In this document: positions 1 to 10,031 of the stretch, piece by piece | Numbering within the stretch: the first letter of the stretch is position 1 | How the letters are laid out: each line of letters starts with the position of its first letter | Assembly: GCA_963750535.1 (NCBI GenBank) | Contig: CAVVRF010000025.1 | Location: 1 to 64,000 of the forward strand | Length of the DNA: 64,000 nt | Direction: 5' to 3' | Origin: JAKFWF01 sp963750535 | GTDB taxonomy: Bacteria; Pseudomonadota; Alphaproteobacteria; Rhizobiales; Hyphomicrobiaceae | The notes under the pieces: generated by a model | Database searches by the model: none | What the model was told of the DNA's origin: nothing | What the model saw: only the letters and a program-made list of their open reading frames with translations | Program-made: the position numbers and the translations under genes

Positions 1-556
1 CGTTTCTACTGACCTTATCGGAGGCAGAGGAGACAGCGGGGGGCGGCGCAATGGTCCCGCCAGGATCTGCGCCCGCACTTCGATGATGGTAATTGCAGCG
101 ATCACGACCATCGACCGGCATATTGTCCCGCAATGACACTTCGCGCCGGAGCGTCCCGGACCAGCGCATCGGCAAAAAACACTACCCAAATACAAAGGAC
201 GCCCCTTCCCAACTTCCGAATATTCGGCTTCTGGCGTCCCCCCCCGTTGCACGTCGACGGTGGAGTTCTCCGCGCAAGTATTCTTGCTCCCCGTGCATGT
301 GCCGTTTCGCGACCTCGACAGGCTGCAACCATCGCCTGGGCGCCATCGTTCTTCGTCATACGCGACGCCCGGCGCGAACTCCGCGTCACGGTCGTACAGG
401 CGACTTCGCCCCCATTTCAGAACGCTCGCTGCGAAGACGCTGATCCTCAATGAGAGTTCGGCAGACGTACAGCGGATCTATCTGCAGGCCATGCGCGATG
501 GCGCGGAACTATGTGGCCGCGATCCCGGTCGCCTTTTGCTTTCCGCGACAGCAGCT
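1..556. other. Gene-poor stretch at window start
   Basis: No reading frame here has a recognisable domain, a convincing ribosome binding site or a plausible protein composition. The several overlapping frames on both strands look like GC-rich shadows. The stretch lies next to transposase and helicase scraps and is best read as decayed accessory DNA. Confidence 0.5.
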
Positions 557-668
557 GCCGTCCATGCTGATGCGGATGTCGTCTTCATGAGCACACCGGT
601 GAACACCGCGCCCGTGAACTGCGAGCCGGGGTCGTGTTGAAGATCTCGGGCTTGCCGTGCTTCTCGGT
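557..668 (-). pseudogene. IS3-family transposase (OrfB) fragment
   Basis: Read on the minus strand, this short stretch encodes the blocks KHGKPEIFNT, then GSQFTGAVFTGVL, then DIRISMDG. These are consecutive, characteristic pieces of the integrase core (rve/DDE) domain of IS3-family OrfB proteins, including the region around the second catalytic Asp. The blocks sit in different frames, so at least two frameshifts separate them. Nothing recognisable as the downstream ERLWRS-type segment or as OrfA follows. The fragment is under 120 bases against roughly 800 for a full orfB, so it is dead. It abuts a helicase scrap on the same strand, which suggests insertion followed by deletion. Confidence 0.7.
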
Positions 669-766
669 GGAGGCGGCCGACGTACTCGGCGAGCGTGCCC
701 TTCTAGGAAATCGGCATGGTCAGGAACAGGGCATCGAGTGATGCGTCATCGAAGCCTCGACCCTTG
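668..766 (-). pseudogene. SF2 helicase C-terminal fragment
   Basis: The minus strand reads GFDDASLDALFLTMPIS, an in-frame TAG, then KGTLAEYVGRLHR. This matches the helicase C-terminal segment (motifs V-VI) of DEAD/DEAH-type proteins in which GFDD.RLDTLFL.MPISWKGTL.QYVGRLHR is typical. The stop sits exactly where the family has Trp, so a single TGG to TAG change explains it. Proteins of this type occur in large defence-like helicase systems, sometimes with an archaeo-eukaryotic primase domain, but only about 33 codons survive and the parent protein cannot be fixed. Confidence 0.6.
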
Positions 767-1525
767 CCATCTGGGTCCGCATGGGCACGCGACCTTAGCA
801 ATACTTAACTATCGCTGACTGATATTTGGAAAGCCGCGAGCGAGATAGCCTTGGCAGTCCCTCACCCGAATACGGCCCATCAGCTCGCCCTGATCTCGGC
901 ACCCGGCTGTCTTGTCCTTTGCCAGACCGCTTCCGGCGCCGAGCGGATGCATCTTAGTGGACATTGCTTGCTAGGGCTCATACCGGTTTTGCGCCGCGCG
1001 CTCGATCGCGCGGTCAACGACGACGCGATGCCGGAGGTAGACCGAAATTGCGGTCGAAGGTTCCTTAGCCTTTGGGATCGCCGAGAGAAGAGACGCGAGG
1101 AAGGCTATTCCGATTGGGAGTAGCCGAACCAATGTCTTCTTTTCAGTCTCCTTCCGACGGGGCAAGTTGTTAGTGTATGAAGTCGACAATGAGGACTGCC
1201 GTCCGCTCCCTCTGCGTAGCTCTGGCGGAAATCGTTGCATGGCCACCTGTTTTCACCCTCAAAGCGTGGTGCCGGCCGCGTGGCACCGAGCCAGCGTGTC
1301 CACTGAGGGCGTGTTCGACCTCTGTCCTGGGCTGCCCGTCATCGTCGTGTTTGCTTCCAGCCCGCGACACTGTTTCGAGCGCAGAGTTCATTCGGTCATA
1401 TCCGACGCGCCTCACGCGCGCGCGAACTCGGGCGGCATCCGTCCACCTTGCCAGAGCTTCCGATGTCGTGGCACCATCCCATCCGCGACGGCCCCGCCCG
1501 GAAACTCGATTGATCCAGATAGCGG
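767..1525. other. Gene-poor stretch, possible small secreted ORF
   Basis: No recognisable gene. The only frame that looks faintly protein-like is on the minus strand, ending at 971: from a TTG near 1132 it would give a protein of about 53 residues beginning with a hydrophobic stretch (LLPIGIAFLASLLSA) like a signal peptide. A purine-rich GGAAGGAG lies upstream, but about 15 bases from that TTG, which is too far to be convincing. The rest shows no coding signature. Confidence 0.3.
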
Positions 1526-3286
1526 CTATTTCGGGAGCGCAGCGCGCTTCGTCGTCGATCTTTCGATTTCGCCCGGCGCCTTCTCTTTCGCTTGGCGGTC
1601 GCGGGCATTGGTTGCCGGCAGCTCCAGTATCCGCTTGTAGTCGGCAATGGCGAGGTCATACGCGTCTTTATAGACATAGAGCGACGCACGACTGATGACC
1701 GGCGACATGGAGTCGGGGGCGATCTTGATCGCGGCGAGTATAGTCGCCGATTGCCAGATCGAATTCCTTCTTCAGCTGGCGGATGCCGCCGCGCACGACG
1801 TAGGCGCCATCGTACTTCGGATCGATTTCTATCGCTTTCGTGCAGTCGGCGACGGCATGATCATAGTCGTTGGCGGCCTGATACAGTAGGGCCCGCGAGA
1901 TGTAGTTGTACTTGAGGCCAGGCTCGATCTCGATTGCGCGCGAATAGTCGGCTATGGCGTTCTCGTTCTGCTTGTTCGCACTGTGGAGGCCAGCGCGAAA
2001 CCTGTAGGCGTTGGCGAGTTTCGGGTTGAGCTCGACGGCTTTGTTGGCATCGGCCATGGCCTGCGCGCGATCACCGGATGCTTCAAGCGCGCGCGCTCTG
2101 GCTAGATAGCTATAGGGCTCTTTGGGATCGATCATGATCGACTTCGAGAAGTCAGCAATGGCCGCGGCGTTGTTCTTCAGATCGGCGTGGCTATGACCAC
2201 GAAAAAGGTATGCGAATGCATTCGTCGGGTCGAGCTCGATTATTTGGTGTAGTCGGCGATGGCGGCGGTGGTATTTTTGCTCGCCCGATAGGCGGCGCAC
2301 GATCGCGATAGCCGCCCAGGTTTGCGGGCTCGATCGCAATCGCCTTGGTGTAGTCGGCGATGGCGCGATCGTTGTCGTTCCGGGCGGCGTAGATCTTAGC
2401 CCGGGCGCTGTAGGCCGCGGCGCTGTTGGGATCGGACGCGATGGCATTGCTGAAACTCGCGAGGGCCCGGTCGTGGTCGCCCTTGGCCTCATAGCGCCGG
2501 CCCTGCGAGAGTTCCGAGAACTCGCCGACTATGAAGTTGGCGGCGAGGGCAACAAGGTACACGGCTGCGCCCAGTGCGACTACTCGCGTGATACGTCGAA
2601 GCTGGAGCGCCCTGCTCGTGGTCTCAGGTGACGGCACACCGTCCGTTTCGCTCTTCTTCACGTGGGCAGAGTGGAAGCTCGACGCCGACGATAGGCCCAT
2701 CATCAGCGCATAGAATATGAATAATAGCACGGCAGTGTCGGCGATCGGCCCGCCATTTTTCTGCCGCATAAACATTTGAGACGGCGACGAATGCCAGCAT
2801 GCCGATGGCAGCAAAGGCGCTCGCAAAACCGCCGCGCCTCGCCTGCGCATAGGTGACGCCCGACTGCAGGTGCCGCTGCATCTCGGCAATGGTGATCATC
2901 TGGTCGGTTGGTGTTGCGTCTGCCAAGATCGGCCGCAGTCTGCGCAACTGGGATTTCGCCGACAGGTGCAAGGCAAAGATCGACCCGACCAGCGTGACCG
3001 CGGTCAACGTTGTGACCGCGGTCACCGGGAAGTCAGGTGCAACCAGGAATGCGGCACCTAGGAGCGCCGCGAGGACGGCGATGCAGGCAGACGTCCAGAT
3101 CAAGATGCGTCGCCTGGTCGGCTTCGAGGCACGCGGCAGCAACTGCTCGATTGCAGTTTTCTGCGCTTCGTTGACGATATAATGATCGGGACGGGAGAAA
3201 ACCCACAGACTGGGCGATCGATAGAGCCACCCTTCCGGAACCTGCCGGAAGTGCAAGGAGCGTATCGGCGCAATGGCATCGTTCAC
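1526..3286 (-). pseudogene. Membrane-anchored TPR protein, frameshifted
   Basis: The conceptual product has about 230 N-terminal residues with several hydrophobic segments, then a run of about ten tetratricopeptide repeats (AIADYTKAIEIDP-type units), implying a membrane-tethered protein-protein interaction scaffold. The reading frame breaks near 2770 (one extra A in a run of A), near 2300 and 2245 (apparent single-base losses) and near 1735 (one extra base), but the repeats continue in register once these are repaired. I chose the GTG at 3286 because GGAGG lies 5 bases upstream; an ATG at 3319 lacks such a site. It lies in decayed DNA beside an IS91-like element, so it may be a true pseudogene, though the window-wide insertion pattern also allows assembly error. 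Function unknown. Confidence 0.6.
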
Positions 3287-3319
3287 GGCAGCCTCCTGAG
3301 TAATAGTTGGATTTATCAT

Positions 3320-3623
3320 GGTTCAATCGTCGATTAGGAACAATCATTCACCTCATCGATGGTCAGGCACGAAAATCGCGGGAGGTTGGGCACCGCGGTG
3401 CGGCTGGCTCTATGGGAATTCGAGGCTGGTGCTGGCCTTGGACTTGGCCCGGAATGGCGGCTGCGGTTCTTGAACTCTGGCACAATGGTCACCGCAAAGC
3501 GCGGCAGGGCCGCCCTGGCTCGCGGTTTTTGACAGCTCCGGCGCTGTGTCGTACGCGACCGCGCGAGCAGGATCGATGCCGGCCAAAAGCCAGCCCATGT
3601 TATCGCAGAAGGTGGCGGCGATC
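3320..3623 (-). mobile_element. Tail of IS91-like element
   Basis: This stretch follows the transposase stop (RIDTS then stop at 3624). The minus-strand translation resembles the non-coding tail commonly seen after IS91-type transposases in alphaproteobacteria. No separate gene is visible. IS91 elements lack terminal inverted repeats, so the exact boundary toward the TPR gene cannot be set by eye. Confidence 0.35.
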
Positions 3624-4848
3624 TCATGACGTGTCGATCCTGATCGACGCCGGCGTCGGCCGGTACCTCGGCTCGCTGCCCGCGCGCGAACACCTCGATG
3701 ACGAGCATGCGCCCGCCGCAGCATGGACATGGGCGCGGGTGAACGCGCGGCTCGTCGGCTGCGGCGCTTTCCGGCTCCGGCTTCGTCGGCCGGCGCGCGG
3801 CACGGCGAGCAGCTCTCTTGCCTTGGCGACGTTGTCGGCGCGGTTGCCGTTCGCCAGCAGCCCGTAATGGCGGATGCGGTGGAAGCCCTTCGGCAGGACG
3901 TGGATCAGGAAGCGGCGGATGAACTCGCCGTCGCCAGCGTCATGGTCTTGAAGCGGCCCGCGCCGTCGACGCGATAGTCCTTGTAGTTGAACGCGACCGT
4001 GTCGGCATCGGCGGCGACGAGGCGGCGGTTCGAGATCGCGACGCGGTGCGTGTAGCGCGACAGGTAGGCGAGCACGGCCTCGGGCCCGGCGAACGGCTGC
4101 TTGGCGTAGACCACCCATTCGCACCGCTTGAGCGGCGCGAGGAATGCCGCGAACGCATCGACGTCGGCAGAGCCCGGCATGCTGTACCGAAGAAGACGAG
4201 CTTGCCGGCGGCGTGCGCGGCGATCAGCATCTCGATGACGAGGCGGCGGAACAGGCGCGATAGAACACGCACGGGCAGGAAGAACTTCGGCCGGCACGCG
4301 ATCCAGCTGCGTCGCCATCCTGCGAGATAGCCCACCGCCCGGCACGATCATGTGCACGTGCGGATGATGCGTCATCGCCGAGCCCCAGGTGTGCAGCACC
4401 GAGGTGATGCCGATCCTGCGCGCCGAGCCGCTTCTTGTCGGCCGCGATCGTCGATCGTCGCTTCGGCCGACGCCTTGAACAGGATGTCGTAGATGACGGC
4501 CTTGTTGGTGAAGGCGAGGTCGGCGATCGGCGCCGGCAACGTGTAGACGACGTGGAAGTACGGCACGGGCAGCAGCTCGGCCTTCCGCTCCTCCAGCCAG
4601 TCGCGCGCGGCCGCGCCCTGGCACTTCGGGCAGTGGCGGTTGCGGCAGCTGTTGTAGGCGATGACGGTGTGGCCGCACGCGCCGTTCTCGCAGCGCGCGA
4701 CGTGTCCGCCGAGCGCCGCCGTCCGGCAGCGCTCGATCGCGCTCATCACCTTCATCTGCTGGAGGCTGACGTGACCACGGTTGGCATCACGCCACGCGCG
4801 GCCGTGATCGCGGAAGATGTCCGCGATCTCCAGGCTCGGCCGTGACAC
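3624..4848 (-). pseudogene. IS91-family transposase, frameshifted
   Basis: The product is an IS91-type rolling-circle transposase of about 400 residues, a Y1/HUH single-strand nickase that moves the element from an origin to a termination end. Visible family blocks in order are EIADIFRDHGRAWR, the N-terminal zinc-binding region (CENGACGHT, NSCRNRHCPKCQG), PVPYFHVVYTLPAP, the HUH segment TWGSAMTHHPHVHMIVPGGG, LAYLSRYTHRVAISN (catalytic Tyr region), GEFIRRFLIHVLPKGFHRIRHYG and a C-terminal CxxC-like GGRM region. These blocks occupy at least three frames, with breaks near 4430, 4350-4190 and 3930. The start is taken as GTG before SRPSLE. The tyrosine recombinase lies immediately upstream on the same strand, an arrangement common for this IS group. 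Probably inactive as it reads here. Confidence 0.8.
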
Positions 4849-4859
4849 CGGCGCCGTTA

Positions 4860-5805
4860 CGCCGGCGGTCTGCCGTTCGACTTGTCGTTGTTGCGCCGCT
4901 TGGCTTTCTTGATGGCTCGTCTGGCGCGGCATCGACAGCTGATCGAGCGGGCTTTCGACCGCCGTGATCAGGCCGGTCGCGACGCGCGTGTAGCGCGCCG
5001 TCGTCTCCAACTTCTCGTGACCCAAGCAACGCCTGGATCGTCCGGATATCGACCCCGCGATCGTAGAGATGCGTCGCAAAGCTGTGGCGCAGGGCGTGCA
5101 GCGTGAGCTTCTTCTTGAGGCCCGCCGCCTCGACGCTCTCGTGGAACAGGCGCGTCACTTGCCGCGGCGTCAGATGCAGGCCCTTGCGCCGGCCCGGGAA
5201 CAGCCAGCGCTCGCCGGGCTCGACGCCGAGATCGTACTTGTTGGAGCGCACCTTCCACCACTCTTTGAGCAGATCGTACGTCTCCGGCGACAGCATCACA
5301 TGGCGATCCTTGCGGCCCTTCGATTGCTCGACGCGAATGATGCCGAGGTCTGCGTCGATGTGCTTGACCTTCAGCTCGCACCACCTCGCTGACGCGCAGG
5401 CCGGCGCCATAGCCGATGCTGAGCAGCACGCGGGGTTGCGTGGCGGCCATCATCAACAGCCGCTTGGCCTCGTCGGCACTCAGGATCTGCGGGATCCTGG
5501 TCGGCTCCTTGATGTGGAAGATCTCGGCCGCGAGATCGTGCCGGCGCATCGTCACCTTCAACAGAAAGCGCACGCCGGTCATGGTGCGGTTGCGGTTCTG
5601 GATGGTGAGGCCGCTCTCGATCAGATGCAGTTGGAACAGCCGCACGTCGTCGGCCGTGGCCAGTCTCGGGCGAGCGCTTCAGATAGGCCGCGAACCGCTT
5701 GCAGGCGCGGATGTGACCCTTCTGCGTCTGCGGGCCGAGGCCGCGCGCAACCATGTCGTCGATCATGCGCTGGCGCAGCGGGGAAATGCTGGTAGAGTTC
5801 GTCAT
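4860..5805 (-). pseudogene. Tyrosine recombinase of IS91-like element
   Basis: The conceptual protein begins MTNSTSISPLRQRMIDDM with an N-terminal SAM-like core-binding domain and continues into a phage-integrase catalytic domain. Visible catalytic parts are Arg I in GYGAGLRVSEV, the HALRHSFATHL box (H-x-x-R) and the final LGHEKLETTARYTRV box carrying the second His position and the nucleophilic Tyr. The frame changes near 5660, 5385 and 5030, so the gene as read is broken. The last frame runs without a stop into the transposase, so the exact 3' end is unclear. Such recombinases accompany IS91-type transposases and may help transposition or resolution; that role is inference. Confidence 0.75.
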
Positions 5806-6201
5806 GGGGAGTCCTGTCCTTGAGTGAGGTTGCTAAGACCTCGATCCTCAGGATGGGGCTCCCCGCCCCGTTACAGCTGTCTCTCGACTGGTTACCGGCC
5901 TCAGCGGCAGGGCGCTATCGCGGTAGCGATTTAGTGCATGGGTCAGCCGCGTCGATCTCGCGGCATCGTCGTCACGACAGCTATACCCCCAGATACCTGC
6001 CGCTCTGCTCCAGCTCAACACCTCATCGGTCCGGGCTATGGGGCTATTGCCAGGATGCGGGCAGCAACCGCCTCATGCTCAACGCCAAGAACGAGGCAAG
6101 ATTGCATTTTCGAGGCGCTGCAGATCCAGCCCTGTGAATGACCGGTGAATGCTGGGCATCTTTGGCGTGAAGCTAGTGAGCGGCTAACTCTTTGAATTCC
6201 T
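5806..6201. other. Gap between IS91-like element and tRNA-Lys
   Basis: About 400 bases without a convincing gene. It presumably contains the left boundary of the IS91-like element and its recombinase promoter. I see no attachment-site duplicate of the tRNA 3' end. Confidence 0.5.
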
Positions 6202-6277
<76 letters not shown>

Positions 6278-6470
6278 GCGCCGTAACGCTCGCGAGCGCT
6301 TCGGACTTGTCAGGCACGGTTGATACCGTATGCCTGGACGCGTGCGTGTATCACCGGTTGGGGGGCCTGTCCAGGGTGTCGGGCCGGGTTTTTCGGCAGG
6401 TCGACCCGCAACACGCAGGCAGTCGCCGCCGGCGAGCTGCAATGGCGGCGACGACGGCTCAGCCGCAGCT
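6278..6470. other. Spacer between rodA and tRNA-Lys
   Basis: Short intergenic stretch; no clear hairpin-plus-T-run terminator for the elongasome operon is visible. Confidence 0.4.
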
Positions 6471-7595
6471 CTACATCCTCTGCGCGCGATTGACGACGGC
6501 GCACATTGCGACGCCGACGGCCAACATGATCGTCGTCATCGAGGTGCCGCCGTAGGACACCAGCGGCAGCGGCACGCCGACCACCGGAACGAGCCCCGTC
6601 ACCATCGCAATGTTGATGAACGCATACGCGAACAGGATGATGCCGGCGCCAGCCGTTACCAGCCGGCCGAACTGACTGCGCGAGCTGAACGCGAGCCACA
6701 GCACGATCATCGAGATCATGCCGTAGAGGGCGATCACCGCCACTGCTCCGGTGAAGCCCCATTCCTCGCCCAGCGCCGTGAAGATGAAATCGGTGTGCTT
6801 CTCCGGAAGGAAGTTCAACTGGCTCTGGGTGCCGCGCAGGAAGCCTTTGCCCGAAACGCCGCCTGACCCGAGCGCGATCTTCGACTGAGCGATGTGATAG
6901 CCGGCGCCCAGCGGATCCTTCTCCGGGTCGAGGAAGATCTCGATCCGGCGGCGCTGGTAGTCGTGCAGCCGGCTCCACACCAGCGGCGCCATCGACAACG
7001 CGGCGACGCCGCCGCCGATGAAGTAGAGGAGGTTGACGCCGGCGAGGAACATCAGCGACAGGCCGACCACCGCAAACAGCGCCGCGGTTCCGAGATCGGG
7101 CTGCTTCAGGGTGAGAACGACGGGGATCGCGATCAGCAGCAGCGGTAGCAGCACCCACTGCGGCCGCGACACACGGCGGGCGCCGAGCCACTGGTAGTAG
7201 CGGGCGAGCATCAGCACCAGGGCGAGCTTCATCAGCTCCGCCGGCTGAAACGTCACGCCGCCGATGGCGAGCCAGCGCCGGGCCCCCAGCGCCTCGACGC
7301 CGGCGATCGGCACCAGGACCAGCAGGATAAGTGCCGCACCATAGGCCGGGGCCGCCAGATTGAGCCACCATTCGAGCGGCGTCAGCGCAATCGCGATCAT
7401 CATGCCGGCGGTCAGCACGAAGCGCAGGGCGTGCCGGTCCGCGAACGGACTGAACGAGCCGCCGGACACCGAGTAGAGCGCCGCGATCCCGATGCACGCG
7501 AGCAGGCACAGCAAGGCCACGACCGGCCAGTTCATGGCGGCAAGCTTCGCCCCGATCGAGCGCGGCGTCGCCAGCGTGACCGGAGCGCGACTCAT
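6471..7595 (-). CDS. rodA: Rod-shape SEDS glycosyltransferase RodA
   Basis: A 374-residue polytopic protein of the SEDS family, which polymerises lipid II into glycan strands during cell elongation together with PBP2. About ten hydrophobic segments are visible. Family landmarks include GARRWLAIGGVTFQPAELMK, LKQPDLGTA (the conserved Asp region), YHIAQSKIALGSGG.. GKG, LNFLPEKHTDFIF and the C-terminal PLPLVSYGGTSM. The start overlaps the end of mrdA by four bases (ATGA), implying translational coupling. It is the last gene of mreB-mreC-mreD-mrdA-rodA, the usual alphaproteobacterial order. The frame is intact. Confidence 0.96.
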   Translation of the reverse strand: MSRAPVTLATPRSIGAKLAAMNWPVVALLCLLACIGIAALYSVSGGSFSPFADRHALRFVLTAGMMIAIALTPLEWWLNLAAPAYGAALILLVLVPIAGVEALGARRWLAIGGVTFQPAELMKLALVLMLARYYQWLGARRVSRPQWVLLPLLLIAIPVVLTLKQPDLGTAALFAVVGLSLMFLAGVNLLYFIGGGVAALSMAPLVWSRLHDYQRRRIEIFLDPEKDPLGAGYHIAQSKIALGSGGVSGKGFLRGTQSQLNFLPEKHTDFIFTALGEEWGFTGAVAVIALYGMISMIVLWLAFSSRSQFGRLVTAGAGIILFAYAFINIAMVTGLVPVVGVPLPLVSYGGTSMTTIMLAVGVAMCAVVNRAQRM

Positions 7596-9463
7596 GCGCG
7601 CCCCCGCGGCTTCGGCTCGCCCGGCGCGCTGCCGGCCAGATCGGGATAGGCCGGCTTGCCGGCCGGGTCGCGCGCCAGCAACTCGCTGATCACGTCGCGG
7701 ATGACGGGGCCGGCGGTGGCGCCGCCGCCACCGCCGTGCTCGACCACCACCGACACGGCATAGCGGGGCTTGTCGGCCGGCACGAAGGCGACGAACAGTG
7801 CATGATCGCGCTGCTCCCAACGCAGATCGGCGCCGTCGCGGTCGGCCGACAGGCGCGACACCTGGGAGGTTCCGGTCTTGCCGGCGACCAGCGGCTGGCC
7901 CTTGTCGAGACGGGCGTTGCCGCCGGTTCCGCTGTCCTCGTTGACGACTGCCGTCATGGCGCGCCTGACGGCCGCCAACAGGGCTGGCTTCAGACCGATC
8001 GGCGCGAACGAGACCGGCGCCTGGCCACGCTCCGGACGCACGAACTGGGGCACGATCGCACGGCCGGTGGCGATCCGCGCGGTCATCACGGCGAGTTGCA
8101 GCGGCGTCGTCAGCACGTAGCCCTGGCCAATTCCGGCATGCAGCGTCTCGCCGCCGAGCCACGGCTCGTTGTAGCGGCCGCGCTTCCATGCGGCGTCGGG
8201 CATCACGCCGGGCTTCTGCAGGGCGAGGCCGGTGTCGAAGGTCTGGCCCAGGCCGAGCCTACGCCCCATCGCCGCGATCGCATCGATGCCGGCGCGGCGG
8301 GCGATCTCGTAGAAATAGCAGTCGCAGCTTTCGCGCATCGCGCGATGGAACGCGCACGGGCCGTGACCGGACCGCCTCCAGCAGCGGAACGTCTGTCCGC
8401 CGAGCTCGGTCTGGCCGGAGCAGTCGACCCGGGTCGAGAGGTCGACGACGCCCGCCTCCAGCGCCGCCAGGGCGGTCACCATCTTGAACGTCGAGCCTGG
8501 CGGATAGAGCCCGCGGATGGCGCGGTTGACCATCGGGTCGTTGCCGCTTTCCTTGAGCTTGGCCCAGGTGCGGGCGGTCACGCCCTTGACGAGGTCGCCT
8601 GGATCGTGGGTCGGCATCGACACCATCAGCACTACGTCGCCGGTCTCGGTGTCGATCGCGACCGTGGAAGCCCGCCGCTCGCGCGACAGGCGCTCACCCA
8701 CCGCGCGCTGCAGCTCGGTATCGATCGTCAGCGCGACGTCGCCGCCGGGTGCCGGCTCGACCTCGGCGAGCGTCCGCACGATCCGGCCGCGCGCATCGAC
8801 CTCGTGCTTGATCGATCCACTGCGGCCGCGCAACCGCGCATCCATGCCGCGCTCGATGCCGGTCCGGCCGACCCGCATCCCCGGCAGCTTCAGCACCGGG
8901 TCGTCGTCGACCGCGATGCGCTCGACGCCGCCGACGTGGCCGACAACATGCGCCGTCGCCTCGCCGGCGAGGTAGTGGCGGGTCGCCGCCGCCTCGATCT
9001 GCACGCCCGGCAATTGCGGTGCGAGCAGGCCAATGCTCGCGATCTGCTCGAACGTCAGATGGTTCGACACGATCAGCGGCACGTTCGGCTGCTGCCGGCG
9101 GGCGCGGGCAACGAGCTTGTCCTGCTCCTCCGGCGAGATCGGGATGACCCGCGCCAGCCGGCCCAGCACCTGCCCCACATTGTTGGCGAGCGACGGGATC
9201 AGTACGGCGCGGAATCCCTCCTGATTGCCGGCCAGCAGCCGGCCGAAGCGGTCGAAGATGCGGCCGCGGACAGGGGCCACGAGTTGCACGTTGATCCGGT
9301 TCTCATCCGCAATCGGCGCGTAGCGCGCCGCCTGCACCACTTGCAGGTCGTGGAGATTGGAGGTGAGCAGGCCATATCCCGCGAGTTGTCCGGCGCCGAC
9401 CAGGAGGGCGCGCCGCGAGAACTTCCGCCGCTGCGTCTCGTCATCGAACTGGCTGCCGAACAT
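7592..9463 (-). CDS. mrdA: Penicillin-binding protein 2 (elongation transpeptidase)
   Basis: A 623-residue class B PBP that crosslinks peptidoglycan in the lateral wall as RodA's partner. A short cytoplasmic N-terminus precedes a membrane segment at about residues 18-36. The PBP dimerisation domain begins with APVRGRIFDRFGRLLA. The transpeptidase domain shows the active-site PGSTFK (Ser near residue 324), the SCD variant of the SxN motif near 379, and KTG in VAGKTGTSQ near 543. The Ala/Arg-rich C-terminus is non-conserved. It lies four bases after mreD and overlaps rodA by four bases. Confidence 0.96.
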   Translation of the reverse strand: MFGSQFDDETQRRKFSRRALLVGAGQLAGYGLLTSNLHDLQVVQAARYAPIADENRINVQLVAPVRGRIFDRFGRLLAGNQEGFRAVLIPSLANNVGQVLGRLARVIPISPEEQDKLVARARRQQPNVPLIVSNHLTFEQIASIGLLAPQLPGVQIEAAATRHYLAGEATAHVVGHVGGVERIAVDDDPVLKLPGMRVGRTGIERGMDARLRGRSGSIKHEVDARGRIVRTLAEVEPAPGGDVALTIDTELQRAVGERLSRERRASTVAIDTETGDVVLMVSMPTHDPGDLVKGVTARTWAKLKESGNDPMVNRAIRGLYPPGSTFKMVTALAALEAGVVDLSTRVDCSGQTELGGQTFRCWRRSGHGPCAFHRAMRESCDCYFYEIARRAGIDAIAAMGRRLGLGQTFDTGLALQKPGVMPDAAWKRGRYNEPWLGGETLHAGIGQGYVLTTPLQLAVMTARIATGRAIVPQFVRPERGQAPVSFAPIGLKPALLAAVRRAMTAVVNEDSGTGGNARLDKGQPLVAGKTGTSQVSRLSADRDGADLRWEQRDHALFVAFVPADKPRYAVSVVVEHGGGGGATAGPVIRDVISELLARDPAGKPAYPDLAGSAPGEPKPRGRA

Positions 9464-9467
9464 CGCC

Positions 9468-10031
9468 TCAGGCCCCCCGCTCGAAGCGCGCGTCGAACCG
9501 CGACGCGGACAGGCGATCGATCGGCCGCAGCAGCAGCTCGATCAGCGGGTAGAGCAGGGCCGCCAGCAGCGCGCCGCGCATCAGCGGGCGCCAATCGGCC
9601 GCGCCAAGGAAGTATGCCGATGCAATCGCCCATTGCACCGCCGAAAGCAGCAGCAGGGTGGCGCAGAAATGCAGCCAGCGGCCCTTCGCGCCCCACCGCT
9701 CGAAACGGGGCAGCAGGCCGCTCAGGATGAAGCCCACGAGAAAGACCAGCGACCAGAACCCGAGCGGGCCATGGGTCAGCGCGTCGGTGGCGAGGCCGGA
9801 AAGGAACGCCTGCCATTCCGGCATCGACCCGGGCCGGCTGAGCGCCCAATAGTGAATCGCGGCGAACGGCAGCAGCGGCAACAGGAAGCGCGCCTCGGAC
9901 GGCAACCCCCAGGGCAAGGCGGCAAGCAGCGTCACCAGCGCGATGCTGAAGCCCGGCAGCAAATCGGCCGGCGACAGCAGTGCGCGCATCGCGCCGCCAC
10001 CCGGCGGTCCAATGTCGGTGCCGTCACTCAT
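9468..10031 (-). CDS. mreD: Rod-shape-determining protein MreD
   Basis: A 187-residue protein with five to six hydrophobic helices, matching MreD, the integral membrane component linking MreC to the elongasome. Sequence similarity in this family is weak. The call rests on the topology, the LPFAAIHYWALSRPGSMPEW-like region and the position between mreC and mrdA. The ATG at 10031 lies within the end of mreC (8-base overlap), which supports it over longer upstream starts in the same frame. Confidence 0.88.
   Translation of the reverse strand: MSDGTDIGPPGGGAMRALLSPADLLPGFSIALVTLLAALPWGLPSEARFLLPLLPFAAIHYWALSRPGSMPEWQAFLSGLATDALTHGPLGFWSLVFLVGFILSGLLPRFERWGAKGRWLHFCATLLLLSAVQWAIASAYFLGAADWRPLMRGALLAALLYPLIELLLRPIDRLSASRFDARFERGA

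Noticed and set aside
380..640. Plus-strand ORF of 126 codons near the window start
   Set aside because: Its 3' half lies antisense to the IS3 transposase scrap and no domain or ribosome binding site supports it.
7736..9730. 664-codon open frame on the plus strand opposite mrdA
   Set aside because: It is the antisense shadow of a clear PBP2 gene; its composition (His/Arg/Ala-rich, no domain) is typical of GC-rich mirror frames.
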